From NCBI GenBank assembly GCA_017616675.1, contig JAFZXR010000002.1, positions 1 through 9,374 on the forward strand: a stretch of 9,374 bases of DNA, given 5' to 3'. Positions 1-5,713 of the stretch are shown here, one piece after another. The notes beneath the pieces were generated by a model. The model did not search any database and was not told the origin of the DNA. It worked only from the letters and a program-made list of their open reading frames with translations. Each line of letters begins with the position of its first letter. The first letter of the stretch is position 1. The DNA comes from Bacteroidales bacterium (lineage in GTDB: Bacteria > Bacteroidota > Bacteroidia > Bacteroidales > F082). The position numbers and the translations under genes are program-made.

Positions 1-1744
1 CGATGGAGAAAACACTTCAACAGATGATAATTTAAGATATTTGAACAATAAGGGCCTTGTTGAAAGAGACCACAAGACAAAGAAAGATACATACTATCTT
101 TACAAGGCTTGGTGGAATCAGACCGACAAATTTGTGCACATTTGCGGAAAGGATTACGAAAAGTCAACCAACAGAGCAATAAAGTGTTATACAAACGACG
201 GTAGCACATTGACACTTTTTGTAAACGATGAGCAGATTCTAACTACCACTGTTGTAGATAACATCGCAACATTCGCAGCAACTACATTCCAGCCTGGTGA
301 TGTGATCAGAGTAGATGGTGCGACATCATCTGATACATTTACCTTCACTAATTTCAGCGATAAATCTGTCTTTACAACCGATGGCGATTGGGACGATCCA
401 GCCAACTGGAAAGGTAAAGCGGTACCTGCTGGTAGCAGTGACGTGGCAGTAGTGGCCAACGCCATCATTCCAAGCGGCTACACAGCCAATGCGAACAGCG
501 TTTCGCTGTATTATGGCAGCTCCCTCACCATCGCCGACGGCGGCCAGTTGTATCACAATAACGAAAATGTGAATGCCACAGTGCAGAAGGAAATCACGGC
601 ATATACAGTACAACAAACCCAAGGCGAGACAAAGACCGACGGCTGGTATCTCATCGGCTATTCATCTGCGGAAAACGGCGCAATCGCTGATATGGACAAC
701 CTGCTGGAAGACGAATACGACCTCTACTATTACGATGAGCCCACACACTATTGGCGCAACTACAAGAACACTGCCAACAGCTTCACCGAGCTGGAGGCCG
801 CAAAAGGCTATCTTTATGCCAACAATCAAGATGTCACACTCGGCCTCAACGGTACGCTGAACGCGGGCAATGCCACAGTAAACGTGCCACTAAGCTATAC
901 CGACGGCATTGACTTGGCGGGCTTCAACCTCGTGGGCAATCCATTTGCGCATAACGTGACGAGCTTCACAGGCAGCAACGTGGCTGATGAAATCTATCGG
1001 ATGAATGCCGCTAGAACTGACCTGATGGTGGACAATATCGGCGACAACAACCCGCTGAAACCAGGCGAAGGATTCTTCGTGAAGGCCACAGACCAAAATG
1101 CCTCCATCACCTTCAACAGCGGCGCGAAAGACGAGACAACAAAAACGGGTCATATCAACTTGGAAATCAGCGAGAATGACCAGCTCATCGATCGTCTCAT
1201 CGTGAAACGCGAGGGTGAGCCTTTGGAGAAACTTATGCTTAACCAGAACAGCACAAAGATTTTTGCCACACGTAATCATCAGGATTGGGCTGTCGTGCCT
1301 ATGGAAGGCAACGAAATGCCCGTCTACTTCAAAGCCGCCAAAAACGGCTTCTATACCATCACAGCGGACGCAGAAGACATTGAGATGGGTTACCTGCATC
1401 TGATCGACAACATGACCGGCGCCGACATCGACCTGCTCCGGACTCCGAGCTACAACTTCGTGGCCATGACGTCGGACTATGCTAGCAGATTCAAGCTGGT
1501 ATTCGTTTGTGGTGACGCAGACGACAATGAAACATTTGCTTTCATCAACAACGGCAACATCATCATTACGACTGATCTTGAAGGTGCAACCTTGCAGGTT
1601 ATTGATATGATGGGTCGTGTGATTGTTTCACGTGATGGAGACGTTTCAGGAAACGTCTCTACAAGTGGAATGGCTCCGGGAACGTATGTCCTGCGTCTCA
1701 TCAACGCTGACAAAGTGATGACACAGAAAATTGTGATAAAATAA
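1..1744 (+). CDS. 3' part of secreted GH2-like glycoside hydrolase with T9SS sorting domain (5' end outside window)
   Basis: The frame is open to the left edge (first full codon at 2), so the start lies upstream; the TTG at 41 is not a real start. The first ~100 residues (KGLVERDHKTKKDTYYLYKA, then a stretch ending TLFVNDE near 220-228) resemble the junction of the catalytic barrel and the following Ig-like DUF4982 domain in family 2 glycoside hydrolases (beta-galactosidase-like). The catalytic residues are not in view. From about 370 come beta-rich segments common in Bacteroidota surface proteins (GDWDDPANWKG; GWYLIGYSS; GFNLVGNPF; PLKPGEGFFVKA). Residues coded by 1526-1741 match the type A T9SS sorting domain (VIDMMGRVI, then APGTYVLRLI and a basic end, KIVIK), implying Sec export, T9SS transport across the outer membrane and surface attachment or release. 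GC content rises sharply near 400. The GH2 assignment is an inference from a fragment; the sorting domain is clear. Confidence 0.8.
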   Translation, partial: DGENTSTDDNLRYLNNKGLVERDHKTKKDTYYLYKAWWNQTDKFVHICGKDYEKSTNRAIKCYTNDGSTLTLFVNDEQILTTTVVDNIATFAATTFQPGDVIRVDGATSSDTFTFTNFSDKSVFTTDGDWDDPANWKGKAVPAGSSDVAVVANAIIPSGYTANANSVSLYYGSSLTIADGGQLYHNNENVNATVQKEITAYTVQQTQGETKTDGWYLIGYSSAENGAIADMDNLLEDEYDLYYYDEPTHYWRNYKNTANSFTELEAAKGYLYANNQDVTLGLNGTLNAGNATVNVPLSYTDGIDLAGFNLVGNPFAHNVTSFTGSNVADEIYRMNAARTDLMVDNIGDNNPLKPGEGFFVKATDQNASITFNSGAKDETTKTGHINLEISENDQLIDRLIVKREGEPLEKLMLNQNSTKIFATRNHQDWAVVPMEGNEMPVYFKAAKNGFYTITADAEDIEMGYLHLIDNMTGADIDLLRTPSYNFVAMTSDYASRFKLVFVCGDADDNETFAFINNGNIIITTDLEGATLQVIDMMGRVIVSRDGDVSGNVSTSGMAPGTYVLRLINADKVMTQKIVIK

Positions 1745-1757
1745 TAGAAATTATCAA

Positions 1758-1782
1758 GGCCAATAGCCAACAGCTAATGGCC
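1758..1782. repeat. Inverted repeat in the 3' UTR of the T9SS protein gene
   Basis: GGCCAATAGC (1758-1767) and GCTAATGGCC (1773-1782) form a 10-bp stem with one internal A.A mismatch and a 5-nt loop. It lies 13 nt after the stop codon and just before the main terminator. It could be a second 3' hairpin that protects the mRNA end; no function is shown. Confidence 0.5.
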
Positions 1783-1793
1783 AAAGTAAAGAC

Positions 1794-1825
1794 AAAAAAA
1801 AGACGCTTTTCAGCGTCTTTTTTTT
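1794..1825. terminator. Bidirectional rho-independent terminator
   Basis: A perfect stem AGACGCT (1801-1807) / AGCGTCT (1812-1818) with a TTTC loop is flanked by seven A on the left and T on the right, which extend the pairing. It reads as a terminator on both strands: it ends the T9SS protein mRNA on the plus strand and the tRNA-Ser/tRNA-Pro transcript on the minus strand. Confidence 0.9.
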
Positions 1826-1828
1826 GTG

Positions 1829-1903
1829 TCGGGGTAGCAGGATTCGAACCTGCGACCCCCTGCTCCCAAAGCAGGTGCGCTAGCCGGACTGCGCTATGCC
1901 CCG
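1829..1903 (-). tRNA. tRNA-Pro (anticodon TGG)
   Basis: The minus strand folds into a 75-nt cloverleaf. The anticodon stem is CCTGC/GCAGG with loop TTTGGGA, so the anticodon is TGG, reading CCA and probably other CCN codons. The D stem is GCGC/GCGC, the T arm is GCAGG-TTCGAAT-CCTGC and the discriminator base is A. The acceptor stem (CGGGGCA with TACCCCG) has a C6.A67 mismatch. CCA is not encoded. It is the second gene of the minus-strand tRNA operon, 9 nt after tRNA-Ser. Confidence 0.96.
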
Positions 1904-1912
1904 ATATTCCGG

Positions 1913-2000
1913 CGGAGAAGGGGGGATTCGAACCCCCGGTAGCCTTAGGGGCTACGACAGTTTAGCAAACTGTTGGTTTCAGCCACTCACCCACCTCTCC
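1913..2000 (-). tRNA. tRNA-Ser (anticodon GCT)
   Basis: An 88-nt class II tRNA on the minus strand. The anticodon stem ACAGT/ACTGT carries loop TTGCTAA, giving anticodon GCT (codons AGC/AGT). A long variable arm (GTAGCC-CCTAA-GGCTAC) is typical of serine tRNAs. The acceptor stem is GGAGAGG/CTTCTCC with discriminator G. U36-A37 in the loop fits a t6A-modified tRNA. CCA is not encoded. First gene of the operon, transcribed from the promoter at 2024-2054. Confidence 0.97.
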
Positions 2001-2023
2001 ATGTTTTGTGGCTTAACAGGGTG

Positions 2024-2054
2024 CAAAAATACAACAAATTTTAATACGTCCAAA
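2024..2054 (-). promoter_or_regulatory. Promoter of the tRNA-Ser/tRNA-Pro operon
   Basis: Read on the minus strand: -33 element TTTG (2051-2054), 19-bp spacer, -7 element TATTTTTG (2024-2031), which fits the Bacteroidota TTTG/TAnnTTTG consensus. The expected start gives a short 5' leader of roughly 15-20 nt before tRNA-Ser. Confidence 0.8.
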
Positions 2055-2088
2055 CATTTTTTGAAAAAATTTTTAATTCCTTATTTTA

Positions 2089-2118
2089 TTGTTGATAATC
2101 AGAATTTTATTATATTTG
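2089..2118 (+). promoter_or_regulatory. Promoter of the alkaline phosphatase gene
   Basis: TTG (2089-2091), 19-bp spacer and TATATTTG (2111-2118) match the Bacteroidota consensus. The ATG at 2135 lies 16 nt past the -7 element, so the mRNA leader is only about 10 nt and AT-rich, with no Shine-Dalgarno sequence. It is divergent from the tRNA promoter. Confidence 0.8.
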
Positions 2119-2134
2119 CGAAAATATTTTTATC

Positions 2135-3211
2135 ATGAAAACACGCAGATTTTTATCAGTTTTACTCGTCGTAACAGCTTTATTTTCAACAATTAGCTGC
2201 TCAAATAACGAAAATCAGGCTCCAAAAACAGCCAAAAATATCATAGTGATGATTGGCGACGGAATGGGTCCCGCACAGGTCTACTCCCTCATCCTCACAA
2301 GCCCAGAACCCACAGCATTCCAACGTTTTCCATATTCCGGCTTCTCAATAACAAAATCTGCATCAAACGAGATCACCGACTCGGCAGCCGGAGGCACAGC
2401 AATAGCCATAGGCCAAAAGACAACAAACAAGATGGTCGGAATGAATCCCGACAGCATCGCAGTGCCAAGCATGCTTGATCTTTTCGCCCAACAAGGTAAG
2501 AAAACCGGCATCGTGGTGACTTGCTCGGTTACTCACGCCACCCCTGCCGACTTTATCGCGCATAACATAAACCGCAACAACAACGCGGAGATTGCTCTCG
2601 AGATCTCCGAAAAAGAAGGCCTCGACGTGCTTTTCGGCGGCGGCAAGAAATATTTTACTGAACGCAAGGATAGTCTTGACCTTCTCGGCAAGATGTGGGA
2701 GAAAGGCTGGAATATCTACGATTCGCTTGAACAAATCGATGACAACAACGCCCGTACCATGGTGCTGACATGCGAGAAACACATGATAAAAGCTCCTGAG
2801 CGCGGCGACTACCTGCCAAAGGCAACGGCTAAGGCCATCGAGATGCTTGACAACGAAAACGGATTCTTCCTCATGGTCGAAGGCTCACAGATCGATTTCG
2901 CCTGCCACGACAACGACTCAGCAACTATGGTCGAAGAGATGATCGACTTCAACAAAGCCATCAATGTGGCACTCGACTTCGCCGAGAAAGACGGCAACAC
3001 CCTCGTCGTCGTCACCGCTGACCATGAAACTGGCGGCCTTACCATCGTCGATCCCCAGGGCAACTACACCCGCACCGACTTCAAGTGGAGCACGGGAAGT
3101 CACTCTGCAGTGTTCGTCCCGGTATTCTCATTCGGACCGGGCGCAGAGAAGTTTTCGGGCGTGATGGACAACACCGAAATCATCAGCAAAATAATGGAAG
3201 TCGCAAAATAA
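2135..3211 (+). CDS. phoA: Alkaline phosphatase, PhoA family, predicted lipoprotein
   Basis: A 358-residue metal-dependent phosphomonoesterase releasing phosphate from organic phosphates outside the cytoplasm. A lipoprotein signal precedes C22 (STISC), so it should be membrane-anchored rather than soluble like E. coli PhoA. All core residues are recognisable by alignment to E. coli: D42 in GDGMG, nucleophile S83 in TDSAAGGTA, H134/T136 in THATPADF (E. coli D153/T155), R147 (R166), E249, D254, H258, D296-H297 in TADHETGG and H323. H in place of D153 is common outside enterics. F255 stands where E. coli has K328; both positions tune metal preference and turnover in the family. It is shorter than E. 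coli PhoA (about 450 residues), lacking insertions. The gene has its own promoter. No clear intrinsic terminator follows, so read-through to the RRM gene is possible. The start is fixed by the signal peptide and promoter spacing. Confidence 0.95.
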   Translation: MKTRRFLSVLLVVTALFSTISCSNNENQAPKTAKNIIVMIGDGMGPAQVYSLILTSPEPTAFQRFPYSGFSITKSASNEITDSAAGGTAIAIGQKTTNKMVGMNPDSIAVPSMLDLFAQQGKKTGIVVTCSVTHATPADFIAHNINRNNNAEIALEISEKEGLDVLFGGGKKYFTERKDSLDLLGKMWEKGWNIYDSLEQIDDNNARTMVLTCEKHMIKAPERGDYLPKATAKAIEMLDNENGFFLMVEGSQIDFACHDNDSATMVEEMIDFNKAINVALDFAEKDGNTLVVVTADHETGGLTIVDPQGNYTRTDFKWSTGSHSAVFVPVFSFGPGAEKFSGVMDNTEIISKIMEVAK

Positions 3212-3234
3212 TTTGAAAAATTTTGTTAAAAAAC

Positions 3235-3265
3235 TTGCTTTTATAAAAAAGATTGTATATCTTTG
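3235..3265 (+). promoter_or_regulatory. Promoter of the RRM protein gene
   Basis: TTG (3235-3237), 20-bp spacer and TATCTTTG (3258-3265) fit the Bacteroidota consensus. The predicted start leaves an AT-rich leader of about 40 nt before the ATG at 3314, longer than for the other genes here. This promoter overlaps the possible in-frame TTG at 3263, ruling that out as a start. Confidence 0.75.
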
Positions 3266-3313
3266 CCGCTGATATTTAAGCACTTAGGGTTTTTATTAAC
3301 AAATTTTTTCATT

Positions 3314-3574
3314 ATGAAGATTTTTATAGCCAAGTTATCCCCAAGGACGACTGTCGATGACGTGCGCCGTCTCTTTGAGCGTTTTGGCACGGTTTCGTCG
3401 TGTAAGGTTATCATGGATCACGACACAAATCGGTCGAAATGCTACGGTTTTATTGAGATGCCTATTGAAAATGAGGCATATAAAGCCGTGGTCGAGACCA
3501 ATGAAATGGAGTTCATGGGTAGCGTCATCAACGTCAAAAAGTCGAAGCCACAGCCTCCTACGAACAAGAAGTAG
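3314..3574 (+). CDS. Small RRM-family RNA-binding protein
   Basis: An 86-residue protein consisting almost entirely of one RNA recognition motif. The RNP2 strand is IFIAKL (residues 3-8) and RNP1 is KCYGFIEM (42-49); aromatic residues F4, Y44 and F46 sit where RRMs stack on RNA bases. RNP2 has K7 where N is usual and RNP1 has C43 where G is usual. A short basic, proline-containing tail follows (KKSKPQPPTNKK). There is no signal peptide, so it is cytoplasmic. Such stand-alone RRM proteins occur in Bacteroidota and cyanobacteria, and some from gut Bacteroides act as global post-transcriptional regulators; which RNAs this one binds is unknown. The start at 3314 is chosen because the motif begins there and the longer in-frame start falls inside the promoter. 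Confidence 0.92.
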   Translation: MKIFIAKLSPRTTVDDVRRLFERFGTVSSCKVIMDHDTNRSKCYGFIEMPIENEAYKAVVETNEMEFMGSVINVKKSKPQPPTNKK

Positions 3575-3606
3575 TTTATTAACTTATTGACTCTCACTCT
3601 ATTACG

Positions 3607-3630
3607 AAATACAAAATTATTTTTGTATTT
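3607..3630. terminator. Possible AT-only terminator hairpin after the RRM gene
   Basis: AAATACAAAA (3607-3616) and TTTTGTATTT (3621-3630) form a perfect 10-bp stem with a TTAT loop followed by T. It has only one G/C pair, so it is a weak hairpin; it sits between the RRM stop codon and the tRNA-Arg promoter. Confidence 0.4.
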
Positions 3631-3664
3631 TTGAATATTATTTCACAAAAAAGTTGTAATTTTG
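3631..3664 (+). promoter_or_regulatory. Promoter of the tRNA-Arg(TCT)-yciO unit
   Basis: The -7 element TAATTTTG (3657-3664) is followed by GC-rich CAGCGC. The best -33 candidate, TTG at 3631-3633, gives a 23-bp spacer, longer than usual. The stretch 3647-3670 is identical over 24 bp to the promoter of tRNA-Arg(ACG) at 9264-9287, and both have TTGAATA upstream. The expected tRNA 5' leader is only about 10 nt. Confidence 0.75.
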
Positions 3665-3679
3665 CAGCGCGAAAGCAAT

Positions 3680-3753
3680 GGTCTGGTAGCTCAGCTGGAT
3701 AGAGCAACAGCCTTCTAAGCTGTGGGTCTTGGGTTCGAATCCCAACCGGATCA
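3680..3753 (+). tRNA. tRNA-Arg (anticodon TCT)
   Basis: A 74-nt cloverleaf: acceptor GGTCTGG/CCGGATC with two G.T pairs, D stem GCTC/GAGC, anticodon arm ACAGC-CTTCTAA-GCTGT giving anticodon TCT (codons AGA/AGG), T arm TTGGG-TTCGAAT-CCCAA, discriminator A. U36 followed by A37 A38 fits a t6A-modified tRNA. CCA is not encoded. There is no terminator after it: the yciO-like start codon begins 4 nt past the discriminator base, so tRNA and gene must share a transcript. Confidence 0.97.
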
Positions 3754-3757
3754 CAAT

Positions 3758-4369
3758 ATGTTTCTAAAAGTCCATCCTGATAACCCGAACCCGCGTCACC
3801 TCAAGATGATTCTTGATTGCCTAAACGACGACGGGGTTATCATTTTTCCCACCGACACAATCTATGGCATCGGCTGCAGCGTGAAGAGCAACAAGGCCTT
3901 CGAACGTATCGCGCAGATTAAAGGCATCAGGAAGGAAAAAGCTGTTTTCTCATTTATTTTCAACGACTTAAGTCAACTCTCTGAGTTCACCAAGCCAATC
4001 AATAATGAGGTGTTCAAGCTTATGAAACGTAATCTCCCGGGCGCTTTCACCTTCATCCTCGAGGCAAATAACAACATCCCGAAGATTTTCCAAAGCAAGC
4101 GCAAGACCATCGGTATCCGTATCCCGAATCAGCCGATAATCACCAACATCGTCAAGGAATTAGGTTGCCCGATTATGACCACTTCCATCCTCGATGAAGA
4201 CGAAATTTCAGGCTTTTTGACCGATCCTGAGGAGATAAATGAGCATTATAAAGACCGTGTCGACATCATCATCGACGGCGGACCTGGCGAAAACAAAGAG
4301 AGTACAATCGTGGATTGCACTGAAAATGAGATACTTATCACACGTCAGGGTAAGGGAATCCTCGAATAA
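3758..4369 (+). CDS. yciO: YciO-like protein of the Sua5/YrdC/YwlC superfamily
   Basis: A 203-residue cytoplasmic protein. The N-terminus VHPDNPNPR, the PTDTIYGIGC motif (31-40), FKLMKRNLPGAFTFIL (86-101), RKTIGIRIP (115-123) and TTSI (141-144) place it in the superfamily of L-threonylcarbamoyl-AMP synthases, which use threonine, bicarbonate and ATP to start t6A37 synthesis on ANN-reading tRNAs. In detail it resembles the E. coli YciO branch (IHPDNP start, RKTIG motif), whose true activity is less certain than that of TsaC. IKGIRKEKAVFSFI (54-67) replaces the KGRP-type loop of TsaC/Sua5. The start at 3758 matches the family N-terminus; an earlier in-frame GTG (3722) lies inside tRNA-Arg and is rejected. 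No promoter separates it from the tRNA, and after RNase Z cleavage the mRNA would have only CAAT before ATG. TsaC-like synthase activity remains possible. Confidence 0.92.
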   Translation: MFLKVHPDNPNPRHLKMILDCLNDDGVIIFPTDTIYGIGCSVKSNKAFERIAQIKGIRKEKAVFSFIFNDLSQLSEFTKPINNEVFKLMKRNLPGAFTFILEANNNIPKIFQSKRKTIGIRIPNQPIITNIVKELGCPIMTTSILDEDEISGFLTDPEEINEHYKDRVDIIIDGGPGENKESTIVDCTENEILITRQGKGILE

Positions 4370-4388
4370 AATTTTTTGAAAATTTTTG

Positions 4389-4418
4389 TTGTAGGTAACG
4401 AAAAATGTAGTATTTTTG
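4389..4418 (+). promoter_or_regulatory. Promoter of tRNA-Lys
   Basis: TTG (4389-4391), 19-bp spacer and TATTTTTG (4411-4418) match the Bacteroidota consensus, followed by CAGTCGC, a variant of the GCAGCGC seen at other tRNA promoters here. The leader to the tRNA (about 25 nt) is longer than the others and contains a 6-bp hairpin. Confidence 0.8.
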
Positions 4419-4428
4419 CAGTCGCAAA

Positions 4429-4446
4429 TTGAACGCTACAGTTCAA
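4429..4446 (+). other. Hairpin in the tRNA-Lys 5' leader
   Basis: TTGAAC (4429-4434) and GTTCAA (4441-4446) form a perfect 6-bp stem with a 6-nt loop, ending 2 nt before the mature tRNA. It may affect RNase P processing or simply be a leader structure. Confidence 0.45.
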
Positions 4447-4448
4447 CC

Positions 4449-4521
4449 GACTTGGTAGCTCAGCAGGTAGAGCATCACACTTTTAATGTGGGGGTCCTGG
4501 GTTCGAGCCCCAGCCAGGTCA
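4449..4521 (+). tRNA. tRNA-Lys (anticodon TTT)
   Basis: A 73-nt cloverleaf: acceptor GACTTGG/CCAGGTC, D stem GCTC/GAGC, anticodon arm TCACA-CTTTTAA-TGTGG giving anticodon TTT (codons AAA/AAG), T arm CTGGG-TTCGAGC-CCCAG, discriminator A. The last anticodon-stem pair is T.G-type at the top (T27-G43). CCA is not encoded. U36-A37 marks it as another predicted t6A substrate. The terminator begins 3 nt after the tRNA. Confidence 0.97.
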
Positions 4522-4524
4522 CAA

Positions 4525-4552
4525 AAAAAGACCTTCGTCAGAAGGTCTTTTT
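4525..4552. terminator. Bidirectional terminator shared by tRNA-Lys and the MalY/PatB-type gene
   Basis: AAAAAGACCTTC (4525-4536) pairs perfectly with GAAGGTCTTTTT (4541-4552) around a GTCA loop; A and T runs make it functional in both directions. On the minus strand the right arm and loop are coding: they carry the last four codons (Lys-Lys-Thr-Phe) and the TGA stop of the aminotransferase-fold enzyme. Confidence 0.9.
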
Positions 4553-5698
4553 CATTTTCTCCATTGCCGTCTCGACGACACTTCGCGGACACGCTAAATT
4601 GATTCTCAAACACTGTTCGCCTTGCTTCCCGAACTCTTTTCCATTATTCAAACCTAAGCCGGCTTCAAATATCATCTTATGGTTAAGCGTCTGATTATCA
4701 TATCCGTAGGCCGTGAAATCAAGCCAAAGCATATATGTGGCTTGAGCCTTATGGACGCGAATCTTCGGCAGATTTTTATGAATGAAATCGACCACGTAAT
4801 CGATATTACCTTTTATATATTGAAGCAACTGCTGCAGCCACTCCTCACCTTGCTCCATGGCCGTCTTCGTGGCAATCTTACCGAAAATATTTCCAAGATT
4901 GATCTCCGTACTGTCAACAAAGTCAACGTATTTCTTACGCAATTCATCATTTGCGATGATAATCGTCGAGGTGGCCATTCCGGCAAGGTTGAAAGTCTTA
5001 CTCGCCGCATGCGCCGTGATGCAATGCTGCTCAAACTCCTTGGAAACACTGGCAAAAGGCACGTGTTTAAATCCCGGAAGAACTAAATCGCAGTGGATTT
5101 CATCTGAAAAGACAATAACATTGTTTTTCAAACAGATTTCACCCAATTTCTGCAGCTCCTCGCGAGTCCAGCAGCGTCCTACTGGATTATGCGGATTGCT
5201 GAGTATCAACATCTTAGCTGTCTTAGCCTGCTTTTCAAGCAATTCATAATCCATCACAAAGCCGTCTACGGTATCAATCAATGGATTCTGCACCAGTTTC
5301 CTGTTATGACTCTCCACGGCATGGAAAAACGGCGGATAGACCGGCGGCTGTATGATTACCTCGTCGCCTTCTTTGGTCAAGCCCATCACAGCCATATTGA
5401 AAGCAGCGACCACGCCCGGCGTATACGTCATCCATTCCTTCTTCACTTCCCAGCCATGACGACGGCTGATCCACTTCGCTATAGCCTCAAAATACTCGTC
5501 TTCACGGAAAGTATAGCCGTAAACGTCGTATTTCGCGCGCTCTATCACGGCATTTCTGATGAAATCAGGCGTACGGAAGTCCATGTCGGCCACCCACATC
5601 GGAATCACATCAGGATTGCCGAAAACCTTGTCTCTCAAGTCATATTTCACGCTCTCGGTGCCCGCACGGTTGATTATCTCGTCGAAATTGTATTTCAT
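4538..5698 (-). CDS. MalY/PatB-family PLP-dependent enzyme (putative cystathionine beta-lyase / C-S lyase or aminotransferase)
   Basis: A 386-residue cytoplasmic fold-type I PLP enzyme. Visible motifs: NPHNPVGRCW (168-177, PLP-contacting N171), SDEIHCDL (198-205, D199 to the pyridine nitrogen), SKTFNLAG (233-240, Schiff-base K234), PPVYPPF (118-124) and CLRIN (363-367, R365 for the substrate carboxylate). The N-terminus (VIPMWVADMDF, 31-41) and overall length are characteristic of the MalY/PatB branch, whose members cleave the C-S bond of cystathionine or cysteine conjugates to give pyruvate, ammonia and a thiol. Many relatives are annotated only as class I/II aminotransferases, so the substrate is uncertain. 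The start at 5698 is chosen because it begins the family N-terminus and lies about 15 nt from a good -7 element; the longer open frame upstream runs over the divergent promoter and into the receptor gene. The 3' end overlaps the terminator. Confidence 0.92.
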   Translation of the reverse strand: MKYNFDEIINRAGTESVKYDLRDKVFGNPDVIPMWVADMDFRTPDFIRNAVIERAKYDVYGYTFREDEYFEAIAKWISRRHGWEVKKEWMTYTPGVVAAFNMAVMGLTKEGDEVIIQPPVYPPFFHAVESHNRKLVQNPLIDTVDGFVMDYELLEKQAKTAKMLILSNPHNPVGRCWTREELQKLGEICLKNNVIVFSDEIHCDLVLPGFKHVPFASVSKEFEQHCITAHAASKTFNLAGMATSTIIIANDELRKKYVDFVDSTEINLGNIFGKIATKTAMEQGEEWLQQLLQYIKGNIDYVVDFIHKNLPKIRVHKAQATYMLWLDFTAYGYDNQTLNHKMIFEAGLGLNNGKEFGKQGEQCLRINLACPRSVVETAMEKMKKTF

Positions 5699-5713
5699 AG
5701 CTAAATTTTTTCG

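Noticed and set aside
41..43. TTG as the start of the first gene
   Set aside because: The frame is open to the window edge and the preceding codons continue the GH2-like sequence, so the gene is cut by the window.
1777..2138. Small plus-strand reading frames over the tRNA-Ser/tRNA-Pro region
   Set aside because: They are antisense translations of tRNA genes, a common artefact (GFEPA/GGIRT-type peptides).
3263..3313. Longer RRM protein starting at TTG 3263
   Set aside because: That codon lies inside the -7 promoter element, and the RRM fold begins at the ATG at 3314.
3722..3757. Extended YciO-like protein starting at GTG 3722
   Set aside because: The extension is encoded by the 3' half of tRNA-Arg; the family N-terminus matches the ATG at 3758.
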